A DNA stretch of 64,000 bases from an uncultured bacterium (GCA_947361225.1 CANAIK010000002.1:26877-90876); one strand, 5' to 3'; positions 34,727 to 44,287 are shown, numbered from the stretch's first letter. Notes: generated from the sequence alone by a model not told the origin. Numbers and translations: made by a program.

Positions 34727-35506
34727 TTGGATGAATTTTTAAAACAATTTGCACAACTTTTTCCCGAGCTCAACAACGGATTGGGCGCAGGGATAATGGT
34801 TTTTTTAAGATTTGTCGGATTGTTTCGATTGGCTCCTGTTTTTTCTAAAAGTGAAATCCCGTCTTTGGTTCGAATTTCCTTAGCTGTTGTTTTTACGGTT
34901 ATTGTGGTTGGAATTATAAAACCAGCGCCACCTGAACCCAATACGCCGATTTTTCTTTGCATGATTCTCAATTTTCTTTTCGGTTTGTTGATTGGATATG
35001 TTGCAAATTGCGTTTTAGCTGCAATTTCAGCCGGCGGGGATATGATTAACACCCAAATGGGGATGTCAAGTGCTATGGTAATGGATCCAAGCACCAAAGG
35101 ACAAGTGAGCATTATGTCCAATTATTTTTCAATCCTTGCACTTCTAATTTTTATTTATTCGGGCGGGGTTTATTGGCTTATCAATGCTTTTATTAAAAGT
35201 TTTACTTTATATCCAATGTATAGTGTTAATTTTCATTTCGAGAATCTTGTCAATATTCAATATTTGAGCGATATAACAGCGAACATTCTTTTTATGGGAC
35301 TTCATATCGCAGGACCCGTGTTATTGGCGACCCTGGGACAAGATATTATCCTTGGAATAATATCTAAAACCGCCCCTCAAATTAATGTGTTTTCTTTAAG
35401 TTTTCTATTCAAACCCGTTATGGGCGCTTTTATTCTAATTGTAATATTGCCTATGCTCATTAATATTATCACGGATTATCTTGTTTCTTTTGCTAATATT
35501 TTTTAA
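34727..35506 (+). CDS. fliR: Flagellar export gate protein FliR
   Basis: 259 residues with six or more membrane helices, including FLRFVGLFRLAPVFSKSEIP and GGDMINTQMGMSSAMVMDPS. The start is TTG at 34727 (no nearby in-frame ATG fits), with AGAGGA upstream. Its last 72 bases overlap the end of the convergent BioY-like gene. No flhB follows, unlike in many genomes. Confidence 0.95.
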   Translation: MDEFLKQFAQLFPELNNGLGAGIMVFLRFVGLFRLAPVFSKSEIPSLVRISLAVVFTVIVVGIIKPAPPEPNTPIFLCMILNFLFGLLIGYVANCVLAAISAGGDMINTQMGMSSAMVMDPSTKGQVSIMSNYFSILALLIFIYSGGVYWLINAFIKSFTLYPMYSVNFHFENLVNIQYLSDITANILFMGLHIAGPVLLATLGQDIILGIISKTAPQINVFSLSFLFKPVMGAFILIVILPMLINIITDYLVSFANIF

Positions 35507-36157
35507 TCTGTCGGCTTTAGGTTTCATACAAATCCAGAGAATATTCTTAACAAAAGGCGCAAACGCAACAACAACCAAACTAAATAGAATATCATAAACA
35601 ATTTTATCAAAACTTATAATTGAAACAATCGGAAGAACCAAATTAAAATCAATTACCTTAAACATTGCAAGAACAACGCAATACAAAAATCCGCAGGTGT
35701 GAATCGCTAAAACTCCAAACAAAGCAGCGCTCAATCTTGTTTTTAAGCCTTGATTAATATTAAGAATGGTTCCTGAGATTATAATTGCAAAAACAAAACC
35801 GATAAAATATCCGAAAATATAATTCTGGACATATTCCAAACCCCCGCCGTACACAAAAATCGGCCAGACAAAAAATCCTGTTAGAAGATAAACTACAAAT
35901 ACCAACATTGAATAATGAGCACCCAGAACATAGATTATAAAAATCATACAAGGAATAATCGGGTTGTACATAACTTCCTTGCTGTCAATAGCAGAATCCA
36001 CAAACCAGAGGTGGGAAAAATTAATTTGAGTGAAAGTTGAAACAAGCAAAATTAAAAAACACAGACCACAAACTACCAACGTGCCTATTGTAAGGGGCGT
36101 TGGTTCGCCTCTGTGGACATATCTATCAAAAATATCTTTATATCTTTTGCCTATCAT
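35435..36157 (-). CDS. BioY-like membrane protein (putative vitamin transporter S component)
   Basis: 240 residues with about six hydrophobic segments. LLTGFFVWPIFVYGGGLEYV then IFGYFIGFVFAIIISG match the BioY signature of glycine-rich loop and membrane helix. BioY proteins bind biotin and work alone or with an ECF module. The soluble C-terminal tail (KPKADRLKNISKRNK) is basic. It overlaps fliR by 72 bases tail to tail and is followed, in gene order, by rimI upstream with a 20-base overlap. Confidence 0.75.
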   Translation of the reverse strand: MIGKRYKDIFDRYVHRGEPTPLTIGTLVVCGLCFLILLVSTFTQINFSHLWFVDSAIDSKEVMYNPIIPCMIFIIYVLGAHYSMLVFVVYLLTGFFVWPIFVYGGGLEYVQNYIFGYFIGFVFAIIISGTILNINQGLKTRLSAALFGVLAIHTCGFLYCVVLAMFKVIDFNLVLPIVSIISFDKIVYDILFSLVVVAFAPFVKNILWICMKPKADRLKNISKRNKIIRDNINEHRQYYN

Positions 36158-36653
36158 TTACTTCACTATTTATTTTATCATAAAAAATTCTATATTTTTC
36201 ATCAAAAATATTGTTGCTCCACATAATTAAAGCGTCTTCGTTATTATCCTGGTAATATTTTTTTCGATATCCCAGGGAATTAAAACCGAATTTTTCGTAT
36301 AAATGAATTGCTTTTTTATTGGAAATCCGCACTTCTAAAGTGATATATTTGATTTTTTCCTCGTAACATTCCTTAATTGCATCCAACAAAAGCCTGTGAG
36401 CCAATTTTTTGTTCTGATACTCAGGATGAATCGATAAATTGGTAACGTGGGCTTCGTCTACAATCTTCCAAATCCCTAAATAACCAACGGGTTTATCAAG
36501 TACACAAATTGTTCGATAAGAAGATATTTTATTATTTAATTCGGATAAAAAAGATTCATAAGACCAATGATGAGAACCATAGCACAATTCTTCAATTTGA
36601 AGAATTTCATCAATATCTTTATAATCCATTTTTCGAATTCTGTATTCTTCCAT
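36138..36653 (-). CDS. rimI: Ribosomal-protein-alanine N-acetyltransferase, RimI-like (GNAT)
   Basis: 171 residues. The GNAT fold has the acetyl-CoA loop HPEYQNKKLAHRLLLDAI and the C-terminal NKKAIHLYEKFGFNSLGYRK. The N-terminus IRKMDYKDIDEILQIEELCY is RimI-like. It may acetylate ribosomal protein S18 or another N-terminus. It overlaps the BioY-like gene by 20 bases and follows speD with a three-base gap. Confidence 0.85.
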   Translation of the reverse strand: MEEYRIRKMDYKDIDEILQIEELCYGSHHWSYESFLSELNNKISSYRTICVLDKPVGYLGIWKIVDEAHVTNLSIHPEYQNKKLAHRLLLDAIKECYEEKIKYITLEVRISNKKAIHLYEKFGFNSLGYRKKYYQDNNEDALIMWSNNIFDEKYRIFYDKINSEVNDRQKI

Positions 36654-36656
36654 CTT

Positions 36657-37109
36657 CTAGAATGATTCGGACACTAAGAATGGTTTGTGTTGTAAATGTG
36701 AATCAAAATCCATTAAGCCTCGATTCAATTGAGAATATTTTGTATCCTTGGAGTTAAATTTTCTTTTCAAGAACTCATAAGAAACTTTAGGATCACATTT
36801 TTCCCCGCAAGTAAATAAATCAACTGCGGCATAACCAAACTCAGGCCAAGTGTGAATTGCAAGGTGGCTTTCCGAAATTATAACAACACCCGAAACTCCG
36901 TGGGGCGCAAAAAGATGAAAACACTTATTAACAATCGTTGCTCCACATTCAAGAGCAGCCTCTAACATATATTTTTCTACCAACTCGGGATTATTAAGAA
37001 CATTTGGATCACATTCGAAAAATTCCGCTAAGATATGTCTTCCTAAATATTGTTGTCTTTTTTCGCATTTTTCACTCACGGTAGCAGCGATAGGTGTCAT
37101 TATTGCCAA
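36657..37109 (-). CDS. speD: S-adenosylmethionine decarboxylase proenzyme
   Basis: 150 residues. It makes decarboxylated SAM for spermidine synthesis. The self-cleavage site is in VIISESHLAIHTWPEFGYAA: the Ser before His becomes the pyruvoyl group, and the His and the Cys of DLFTCGEKCDP are the family's other active residues. The start is probably TTG at 37109, because AAGGGGGA lies about seven bases before it; a methionine three codons later has no such site. Confidence 0.93.
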   Translation of the reverse strand: MAIMTPIAATVSEKCEKRQQYLGRHILAEFFECDPNVLNNPELVEKYMLEAALECGATIVNKCFHLFAPHGVSGVVIISESHLAIHTWPEFGYAAVDLFTCGEKCDPKVSYEFLKRKFNSKDTKYSQLNRGLMDFDSHLQHKPFLVSESF

Positions 37110-37336
37110 TTCATATTCCCCCTTTTTTTAACTAAATTTTACTATGCAAAATAATATACACTATAACAATAAAACACACAAGCGTCTATTTTTACTATTT
37201 TTTCTAACAAAAATTAACAAAAATTAATATTTTTATCCCAAAAGCCGTATTATATACACTTTTTAGAATTATTTCATTTTGTAACACAATTATCATTTTT
37301 TTATACAATATTTAAATTTTCGATTATTATTAAGAT

Positions 37337-38050
37337 ATGAATAAAATATTAATTATAGATGACGATAGTGCAATTTGTGAACTTATAAAAATCAATCTTG
37401 AACTTTGCGGATATAATTGTATTTATTCAACTGACCCGATTCGTGGGTTTGCCCTTATAAAACAAGAATTGCCATCGCTGGTTATACTAGATGTTATGAT
37501 GGGGGATATTAACGGTTATGAAATCGCCCAGAAAATAAGACAAACAAAAGACATCTCAAAAACCCCGATTATTATGCTAACAGCACTTTCCGAGCTCAAC
37601 AACAAACTGGAAGGCTTTAATTGCGGGATTGATGATTATATTACAAAACCATTTGAACTTGAAGAACTAAAAGCCAGAGTTCTGGCGCTTTTAAATCGTT
37701 CGGGAAATGAAATAAATTCTCTTCGGATTAAAGAAATTTTATCCAAGGGAGATATTACCTTGATTCCTGAAAGTTACAGCGTTCAAATTAATGATAAAAA
37801 AACCCAGCTGACTCCGATTGAATTCGATATTCTCAATGTTCTTATGCAAAAAGAAGGATCTATGGTTTCGTCTAAAGAACTGTTAAAAGAAGTCTGGGGC
37901 TATGACGACGACAACGATATTGACACAATAAGGGTCCATATTACACACTTAAGAGCAAAAATCGATAAAATTTCATCTCAAAAAAATAAATATATTAAGA
38001 CAATATATGGTGGGGGTTACAGACTTCTAGCTTCCGGTGTAGAAAAATAG
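37337..38050 (+). CDS. OmpR-family response regulator
   Basis: 237 residues. The receiver domain has the acidic residues IDDDSA and the phosphoacceptor D52 (VILDVMMGDINGYE), and the switch Lys in DYITKPFELEEL. A winged-helix DNA-binding domain (about 135-235) contains LTPIEFDILNVLMQKEGSMV and TIRVHITHLRAKI. No kinase is adjacent. Three bases separate it from the protease gene. Confidence 0.93.
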   Translation: MNKILIIDDDSAICELIKINLELCGYNCIYSTDPIRGFALIKQELPSLVILDVMMGDINGYEIAQKIRQTKDISKTPIIMLTALSELNNKLEGFNCGIDDYITKPFELEELKARVLALLNRSGNEINSLRIKEILSKGDITLIPESYSVQINDKKTQLTPIEFDILNVLMQKEGSMVSSKELLKEVWGYDDDNDIDTIRVHITHLRAKIDKISSQKNKYIKTIYGGGYRLLASGVEK

Positions 38051-38053
38051 AAG

Positions 38054-39331
38054 ATGAAAAAAAAGTTTAATAAAAAACAAATATTAATTTTTATACTGCT
38101 TTTTTTGAATGTTGTTTTTCTTTTTTTAATAAGCTGTAATAATTCACAACTAGAAGATATTGAGCGCATTCAAAAAAACGGCTATATAAACGAAAAGGAA
38201 CTAAGTCCCAGGGAACTTTTCCTTGATTGTTATTCAACAATTAAACACAACTATTATTCCAGGGATTTAAATAAACAAGACTGGTCAAGATGGAAAAAAA
38301 GATACTTAAATCAAATCCAAACCAAAGAAGACGCTTATGTTGCGATTAATTCAATGATTCAATCTTTAAACGACCCTTATTCTAAGTTTTTATCCAAAGA
38401 AGAATTTTTAGCTCAAAACAACGCAATAAACTCAAAATTCAAAGGAATCGGGATTAATATCGCCTCGGTTTCAGGAAAAATTTATATTGTTAATGTAATT
38501 GAGAATACTCCTGCCTATAATAACAACATAAAACCCGGGGATATTATTCTAAAAATCAATAATACGGATATTTCCGGTCAATCGATTTATCAAATCACCC
38601 AATTAATTCGAGGGGATAAAAATCAGAATGTTGAACTTGAAATACTAAGAGAAGGAGAAAAATTTAAGAAAAATTTAAGATTGGAAGAAATAAAAATTAA
38701 AACCGTTGAATATAAAAAACTCGATAATGAGCTCGGATACATTAAAATTTCAAGTTTTATAGGGGTAAACACCCCTAAAGAATTTATTATTGCGCTTAAT
38801 CGATTATCGGATACAAATGCTTTAATTATTGATTTAAGAGGAAACTCAGGCGGGCTTTTCCAGAATGCAATTGCGATTTCGAATCTTTTTATAAAAAAAG
38901 GAACGATTGTTCAAGTAATTGCAAGAAACGGTAAGAAAAACACCTATTTAGCAAAAGAAGAAGGATGTATTTACAATAAACCCTTAGCGCTTTTAGTGGA
39001 CGAGGATTCAGCGTCGGCTTCTGAAATTATGTCATCAGCGCTCAAAGACAACAAAAGAGCGGTTTTAATCGGAACAAAAACTTATGGCAAGGGTTTAGTT
39101 CAACAAATTTATCCAATGCCCAACAGTTCGGGTTTAAACTTAACAATTGCAAAATACCTTACTCCTAAAGGGGTTGATATTAATAAAAAAGGAATTAATC
39201 CTAATTATCAGGTTAATTATTCAATTAGTGATTATACAAACAAAACCGATTCACAACTTGATTATGCAAAAAAATACTTAAGAGAGACACTAAAAAAAGG
39301 AGAGAACAACAATGTTATCGGATTTAATTAA
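38054..39331 (+). CDS. C-terminal processing peptidase (S41), lipoprotein-like
   Basis: 425 residues. The N-terminal membrane segment (about 8-27) ends in a lipobox-like LISC, so it may be a lipoprotein on the periplasmic side. A PDZ domain (about 125-205) carries GIGINIASVSGKIYIVNVI and an S41 catalytic domain follows. The Ser is in DEDSASASEIMSSAL and the Lys in GTKTYGKGLVQ, giving the CtpA-type Ser/Lys dyad. It trims photosystem-like or envelope substrates; the substrate here is unknown. It overlaps the nitroreductase by 20 bases. Confidence 0.9.
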   Translation: MKKKFNKKQILIFILLFLNVVFLFLISCNNSQLEDIERIQKNGYINEKELSPRELFLDCYSTIKHNYYSRDLNKQDWSRWKKRYLNQIQTKEDAYVAINSMIQSLNDPYSKFLSKEEFLAQNNAINSKFKGIGINIASVSGKIYIVNVIENTPAYNNNIKPGDIILKINNTDISGQSIYQITQLIRGDKNQNVELEILREGEKFKKNLRLEEIKIKTVEYKKLDNELGYIKISSFIGVNTPKEFIIALNRLSDTNALIIDLRGNSGGLFQNAIAISNLFIKKGTIVQVIARNGKKNTYLAKEEGCIYNKPLALLVDEDSASASEIMSSALKDNKRAVLIGTKTYGKGLVQQIYPMPNSSGLNLTIAKYLTPKGVDINKKGINPNYQVNYSISDYTNKTDSQLDYAKKYLRETLKKGENNNVIGFN

Positions 39332-39953
39332 GAATAGAAAAAGTGTTAGAAAATATCTTAATAAACCAATCCCCAGAGAAGATTTAAAAACAATTCTTGA
39401 CGCCGGGTATTTAGCGCCCTCCTGGATGAACAGCCAGCCTTGGAAATTTATCGCAGTTGAGAATCAAGCAACAAAAGATATTCTTTTTGAATTATCAAAC
39501 AATCAACCACAGGTTAAAAACGCTGCTGCTCTTATTGTTTGCGTTGGGGATAAAAACGCTTGGTCTAAAGAAGAATTCTCTCAGGTTTTATTGAATAAAG
39601 GAATAAAAAAAGAAGGGGTGGAAAAAATTTTCTCAATTCCTTTATTATATCCTCCCTTACAAGGAGACAATATGACCCTTTTAAGAACGGTTGAACAAGT
39701 GACTTACGGGGTTTCTTATATGATGTTACAAGCATATGACTTGGGAATCGATTCTTGTATTATAGGAGCGTTGTTTAATGAAATGACAACTAAAAACCCC
39801 GAAGTTGAACAAAAAGCAAAAGAAGTTCTAAATCTTAAAGAAAACGATGTAATAACTACAATTATCGCTCTTGGATACGCAAAAGACAAAGAAAAAACAG
39901 AAAAACAAAGAAAAGATTACAACAAAGTTGTGTTTTTCGAAAAAATTGATTGA
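39312..39953 (+). CDS. Nitroreductase family protein (FMN-dependent)
   Basis: 213 residues. The FMN-binding N-terminus is NRKSVRKYLNKPIPREDL, then GYLAPSWMNSQPWKF; a C-terminal IIALGYAKDKEK is typical. It reduces nitro or quinone-like compounds with NAD(P)H; the true substrate is unclear. It begins inside the protease gene's last 20 bases and the ribosome site AAAGGAG is within that gene. Confidence 0.88.
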   Translation: MLSDLIKNRKSVRKYLNKPIPREDLKTILDAGYLAPSWMNSQPWKFIAVENQATKDILFELSNNQPQVKNAAALIVCVGDKNAWSKEEFSQVLLNKGIKKEGVEKIFSIPLLYPPLQGDNMTLLRTVEQVTYGVSYMMLQAYDLGIDSCIIGALFNEMTTKNPEVEQKAKEVLNLKENDVITTIIALGYAKDKEKTEKQRKDYNKVVFFEKID

Positions 39954-40074
39954 CAAATAAATTTTTTTAGTATAATATATAACAATAGAATTTATATAAA
40001 TAGTATAAAAACTTTGTTATATATTAATAAACCAAAAACATTTTTAGAGCACGTTCTTGAGTGCTCTTTTTATT
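39950..40074 (+). ncRNA. Candidate small RNA with own promoter and terminator
   Basis: TTGACA (39950-39955) and TATAAT (39971-39976), 15 bases apart, lie at the end of the nitroreductase gene. About 65 bases after the expected start, a strong intrinsic terminator (40046-40074) follows. No gene on this strand is served by it. An 11-bp perfect inverted repeat (39975-39985 with 40014-40024) overlaps the expected start, so it could be a 5' stem or an operator. Confidence 0.4.
40046..40074 (+). terminator. Intrinsic terminator after the nitroreductase and candidate small RNA
   Basis: AGAGCAC (40046-40052) pairs with GTGCTCT (40061-40067), followed by five T. Confidence 0.85.
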
Positions 40075-40969
40075 ATGCAATTGTCGGATCGTTAAAAATT
40101 ATCTTCGTACTTTTAAAAAGGCTTTCGTCCTTTATTTGTCTGTAATAATCTTTAGCCAGGATTTCACTGCTTGAAACAAATTCAAAAGAATTCTCCTTAA
40201 GAATTGCAATTAGTTCTTTGGAATTCAAAAAATAATCCTTAACTTTAATATAAAGATTAAATTTTTTATTTTTTTGCTTAAGCTTTAAATAAATGAATTT
40301 GAGCGCATCAAGAAGGTAGATATTGTAGGAAAAATCGATTGAAAAATTAATGTAATAATCGAAATTATTCTTGGTTGCAACTTCAAAATACCCTAGTATC
40401 TTATCTTTGGAGTCATTAAGGAAAATATACTTTCGACACTTATTTCTAAATTGATAAGTTTCTCTTGAGAACAAAAAACGATTAAAAGAGTTGATATTGT
40501 CGTTGTAGAAAGAACAAACTTCTTTAATATTCTCTTTTTTTAGGGGTTTTAGAAACAAACTAAACTCGCCTTTTAAGGAATTAAGTTTGTACAAATGTTC
40601 TTGAGCGCAGTTTCTAAAATTAAGTTCGTTTTTAAAAACATTCAACAAATCCTGCTGTTTATTATCCACAACCGCATAAAAAGACGTTGCCCCCATTGCT
40701 CGATAACGAGAAATTACATAATTCGTAAGTTCATATGCTAAAGAATAAGAATTCTCCTCAAGAATTAGTTTTGTAATTTTAAATCTTGTGTTACTCATAG
40801 AATCTTTGTCCAGGGTTATTAATCCTTTAATTTTTTTGTCTTTTAGAATAACAAAAGTCTCATTTGCAAATTTTAACCTCAAAGGCAATAAATAATTAAC
40901 AAAACAGAAAAAACATCGAAGAAAATTTAAGTTATTATTGGCAAAAATAATATTTTTAATTTCAATCAT
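40073..40969 (-). CDS. GNAT-like hypothetical protein
   Basis: 298 residues. Two halves each look GNAT-like: about 15-140 with LKDKKIKGLITLDKD and MGATSFYAVVDNKQQDLLNV, and about 150-298 with NDSKDKILGYFEVATKN. The acetyl-CoA loop is poorly conserved, so activity is uncertain. It follows folE2 with a nine-base gap on the minus strand. Lineage-specific function unknown. Confidence 0.65.
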   Translation of the reverse strand: MIEIKNIIFANNNLNFLRCFFCFVNYLLPLRLKFANETFVILKDKKIKGLITLDKDSMSNTRFKITKLILEENSYSLAYELTNYVISRYRAMGATSFYAVVDNKQQDLLNVFKNELNFRNCAQEHLYKLNSLKGEFSLFLKPLKKENIKEVCSFYNDNINSFNRFLFSRETYQFRNKCRKYIFLNDSKDKILGYFEVATKNNFDYYINFSIDFSYNIYLLDALKFIYLKLKQKNKKFNLYIKVKDYFLNSKELIAILKENSFEFVSSSEILAKDYYRQIKDESLFKSTKIIFNDPTIA

Positions 40970-40978
40970 TAAAAAATC

Positions 40979-41770
40979 CTACTTAAGACATTTTTGATAA
41001 GCAAAAGCGTTGTGGTTGTGGATTGATTCAAATGCCTCAACTTCAACTTCATAAAAGTTAATAATTTGATTATTATCCAACTTGGAAACTATATCTCGAA
41101 TAACATCCTCAACAAACTTTGGATTATTGTAAGCCGTTTCGGTAACGAATTTCTCATCCTCACGTTTTAATAAAGAATAAATTTCACAAGAAGAACAAGA
41201 TTCGCCCAATTTGATTAAATCTTCAAGCCAGATATGATTGTTGTTGTCATAACTTACTTTTATTTTTAAAATCGCCCTTTGATTGTGCGCTCCGTATTCT
41301 GAAATTTCACGAGAACAAGGACAAAGCGTTGTAATTGGGACACGAACAGCTAAATAGAACTTAAAATTGCAGTCGTCATCGACTTCGCCTTCAAAAGAAC
41401 AATCATAACACATATTTGATTGATAACCGCTCACAGGAGCTTGTTTTTCGATAAAATATTTAAAATCGAGTTTTAAATAAGCACTTTTCGCCTCAAGTTT
41501 ATTCTTAATATCAAATAGGATTTTTTCAACATCACTCGCTAGAAGAGCTTTTTTTTGATATTTATTTAAAACTTCAATAAATCGAGACATATGCGTCCCT
41601 CGAAAACAAGAGGGCAAAGAAACGCTGACTGTTGCACGAGAATAGACAATAAGCCCTTCTTTATCGTCTTTTTTCTCAATTTTTAGGGGAATTTCAACTT
41701 CTTTTACCCCAACCCGTTGAATCGGAATATTTCTTTTATCTTTTTGATTCTGAACATCTATCATAATCAT
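40979..41770 (-). CDS. folE2: GTP cyclohydrolase FolE2 (type IB)
   Basis: 263 residues. It makes 7,8-dihydroneopterin triphosphate for folate (or queuosine) synthesis and can use metals other than zinc. Family motifs: VSLPSCFRGTHMSRFIEVLN and the Cys motif LCPCSREISEYGAHNQRA. It pairs logically with folD further right. Start chosen at 41770; the Met two codons on is equally possible. Confidence 0.95.
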   Translation of the reverse strand: MIMIDVQNQKDKRNIPIQRVGVKEVEIPLKIEKKDDKEGLIVYSRATVSVSLPSCFRGTHMSRFIEVLNKYQKKALLASDVEKILFDIKNKLEAKSAYLKLDFKYFIEKQAPVSGYQSNMCYDCSFEGEVDDDCNFKFYLAVRVPITTLCPCSREISEYGAHNQRAILKIKVSYDNNNHIWLEDLIKLGESCSSCEIYSLLKREDEKFVTETAYNNPKFVEDVIRDIVSKLDNNQIINFYEVEVEAFESIHNHNAFAYQKCLK

Positions 41771-41785
41771 TTATTCTACTACAAA

Positions 41786-42637
41786 TTAAAGAATTAACGC
41801 AAGAATCATAAGAATTATTGAACCGATTTGAACCCCTGTTGAAGCATATTTTTGGAATTTATTGGCTTCATATAACTTAGCACTTTGAGTAGCATTCGCT
41901 GCCGCCTGGAGTCTTTGGAGCCTTAAATATTCATCGTCTGAGGAAAAATCACGCTGGAATATTTTCCTTTCCAATCGATTGAGTCTCAAACCTACAGGAT
42001 CCTGAGAATAGGTTTTAGAAAACAAAGTTGTCTCCAGTCCTGCAATCTGAATGTAAATATCCGAGTTTTCATATTTATTCTGAGAACCCATATAAGGTTC
42101 AATGTCATTTGTAGGTGAATAAGGCTGTTGAGTATGATAAGAAGGGTTTTTATCCTGTTTTGCAACAACATCTTTTCTAATATATGCTTTTAATCTGTCG
42201 GTTCTAAAGGCTAAATCCCCCTGTTGGGTTGAACCGAAAATTTTCTTCTCTAATCTTTCTAATCGTTTGTAAATATTCTCTTTTTCATAAGTTGATTGAA
42301 ACATTTGATATTCAAGAGCATCGATTTGAGGATAATCAACATCCCCGACTTCACTTTGGGCAATTTCATAAGATTGTTTTTGACTATCCTCAAAATCCTC
42401 GAAACCAAGCGCTTCGTTTAATTTTTTAATTCTTTCTTTTTCGGATAACTTGGAATTGACCGATCCGAAAACGTTGTTTTCTATTCTTGATAATCTTTTT
42501 GAAATATCGTCTTTTGAGTATTCAAAACCCCAAATTGAATTCTCCATTTTTGAAATCTGTGCAATTTCAGCGTTATTTGCCCCGAAAGACAAATTAAAAC
42601 TCATTAATATAAAAACTATGGTTATTATTTTTTTCAT
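41786..42637 (-). CDS. Secreted protein with three RLxRLExKIFG repeats
   Basis: 283 residues. A signal peptide (about 1-19) is followed by three related segments: SKRLSRIENNVFGSVN (about 44-59), YKRLERLEKKIFGSTQ and GLRLNRLERKIFQRDF, each preceded by an aromatic-rich start (MENSIWGFEY, LEYQMFQSTY, LETTLFSKTY). A C-terminal membrane segment (about 263-282) ends the protein. Similar repeats occur in cyanobacterial relatives, to my recollection, but no function is known. It may be a periplasmic coiled-coil anchor. Confidence 0.7.
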   Translation of the reverse strand: MKKIITIVFILMSFNLSFGANNAEIAQISKMENSIWGFEYSKDDISKRLSRIENNVFGSVNSKLSEKERIKKLNEALGFEDFEDSQKQSYEIAQSEVGDVDYPQIDALEYQMFQSTYEKENIYKRLERLEKKIFGSTQQGDLAFRTDRLKAYIRKDVVAKQDKNPSYHTQQPYSPTNDIEPYMGSQNKYENSDIYIQIAGLETTLFSKTYSQDPVGLRLNRLERKIFQRDFSSDDEYLRLQRLQAAANATQSAKLYEANKFQKYASTGVQIGSIILMILALIL

Positions 42638-42696
42638 ACTAAATATTATATCAATACATTTACTTTTTTTTCTTAGAATTTAGTATTATATCCTAT

Positions 42697-44193
42697 CTAA
42701 ACTGTAGTATATTCTTTAGTTAATTCTATAACCAAATCGCAAAGTGCTTTTTTGTATTGTTCGCACTTTTCTTTTGTTGTAGCTTCGAATCTCAAGGTAA
42801 AAACAGGTTCTGTGTTGCTTTGTCGAATTAGCGCAAAACCGTCATTAAAAATTATTCGAAGTCCGTCAATCGTTATTGTTTCTTTAATTTTGGAGTTAAA
42901 GAACTCATCGTTAATTGTTGTTTCGATTTTTTCCAAAACCTCTTTTTTATATTCATTAGGACAGCTTAATCTTACTTCGTCCGATAAAAAAACCAAATCG
43001 AAGGGTTTTAATAAGGAATTAAGCTTAAAATTAGAATCCTTTATCTTATTCTTAGCAACAATCTCAATTAATCGACATCCGGCATAAATTGCGTCGTCGT
43101 ATCCAAAGTATCTGTCTTTAAAGAATGTATGACCGCTCATTTCGCCTGCCAGGAGCGCTTTTGTTTCTCTCATTTTCGATTTTATATACCCGTGGCCGGT
43201 TTTTGTCATAACTGCATTTGCTCCTAAAGATTCAATTGTGTCGTATAGAACCTGGGAACATTTAACTTCGGATACAATTGTTGGTTTTTCATCGTGGATT
43301 TTTAAAGATTCAATTAAATCGGTTGCATAAATTAATAAAAGTTTATCGCCTGAAATTATTGACCCGTCGGGCGCAATCGCTCCTATTCTATCGGAATCAC
43401 CATCGAAAGCAATCCCTAAATCAGCTTTAGTTTCTACAACTTTTTTTCGAATATCGTCCAGCGTTTTAATATCGGAAGGATTTGGGTGATGATTAGGGAA
43501 GGATCCGTCCGGATTAGAATAAAGTTCAATAACTTGACATCCTAAACTGCGATAAAGTTCGGGCGCTACTATTCCACCTGTTGCATTAGCACTATCGACC
43601 ACAACTTTAATGTTTTTCCCGATTAAACCGAAACTATCGGCGATTTTGCTTTGATAATTGGATATAATATCATATTTTTTACAAAAACCGCTCTTTATTT
43701 GTCTGTAACCTGTGCTATTGTTATAAATATCATTTGTAATTTCTTTAATTTCTTTAATTTGGGTTTCACTTAAACTATGACGTTTAAAAGTCATTTTTAA
43801 TCCGTTATACTGACTTGGATTGTGCGACGCTGTTACAATCAGCGCTCCTTGCACGGTTTTACCTTCCGTAATTTCGGTTTCAATTCTTGCAAATTCACTG
43901 TAATATCCTAGCGGAGTAGGAGCCAATCCAAGGTCGATAATATTTGCCCCTGTGCTTGTAACTCCTTGAATAATTGCTCTTTTTAGCTCCTCGGAATGGG
44001 TCCTTGCATCAGCGCAAACACTAAAAAGCAAACTTTCGGGTTTTATATTCTCATTTGTTTTTTTTAGCTCCCTAAGCGCAAAATTGACATATGCTTTCCC
44101 TACCTGGAAAAAAAGTTCGGAGTTAACTTCGCTTGGAAAAATTCCTCTAATATCGTTTTTTCCAAATGCCCCTAAATTTAAGCTTTTAATCAT
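42697..44193 (-). CDS. Phosphomannomutase/phosphoglucomutase
   Basis: 498 residues. The phosphoserine loop is VTASHNPSQYNGLKM, the magnesium loop AFDGDSDRIGA, the sugar loop LAGEMSGHTFF, and the phosphate loop RQSNTEPVFTLRFEA. It interconverts hexose 1- and 6-phosphates for surface sugars. The gene ends far from its nearest same-strand neighbour and is probably a single-gene unit. Confidence 0.92.
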   Translation of the reverse strand: MIKSLNLGAFGKNDIRGIFPSEVNSELFFQVGKAYVNFALRELKKTNENIKPESLLFSVCADARTHSEELKRAIIQGVTSTGANIIDLGLAPTPLGYYSEFARIETEITEGKTVQGALIVTASHNPSQYNGLKMTFKRHSLSETQIKEIKEITNDIYNNSTGYRQIKSGFCKKYDIISNYQSKIADSFGLIGKNIKVVVDSANATGGIVAPELYRSLGCQVIELYSNPDGSFPNHHPNPSDIKTLDDIRKKVVETKADLGIAFDGDSDRIGAIAPDGSIISGDKLLLIYATDLIESLKIHDEKPTIVSEVKCSQVLYDTIESLGANAVMTKTGHGYIKSKMRETKALLAGEMSGHTFFKDRYFGYDDAIYAGCRLIEIVAKNKIKDSNFKLNSLLKPFDLVFLSDEVRLSCPNEYKKEVLEKIETTINDEFFNSKIKETITIDGLRIIFNDGFALIRQSNTEPVFTLRFEATTKEKCEQYKKALCDLVIELTKEYTTV

Positions 44194-44287
44194 AAATCCC
44201 CTTTTAGTTTTGTTAATTATTACAAATAATTATATAATAAAAAATAAATTCTGGCATTTTTTGATAATTAATTGTATAATTAACTAT

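Noticed and set aside
37110-37336. A gene in the gap between speD and the OmpR-type regulator
   Set aside because: Only A/T-rich divergent promoter sequence was seen; no frame with a ribosome site.
44084-44287. Longer start for the receiver-STAS gene
   Set aside because: It would run antisense through the start of the phosphomannomutase gene from a TTG without ribosome site; the ATG at 44288 fits the receiver domain.
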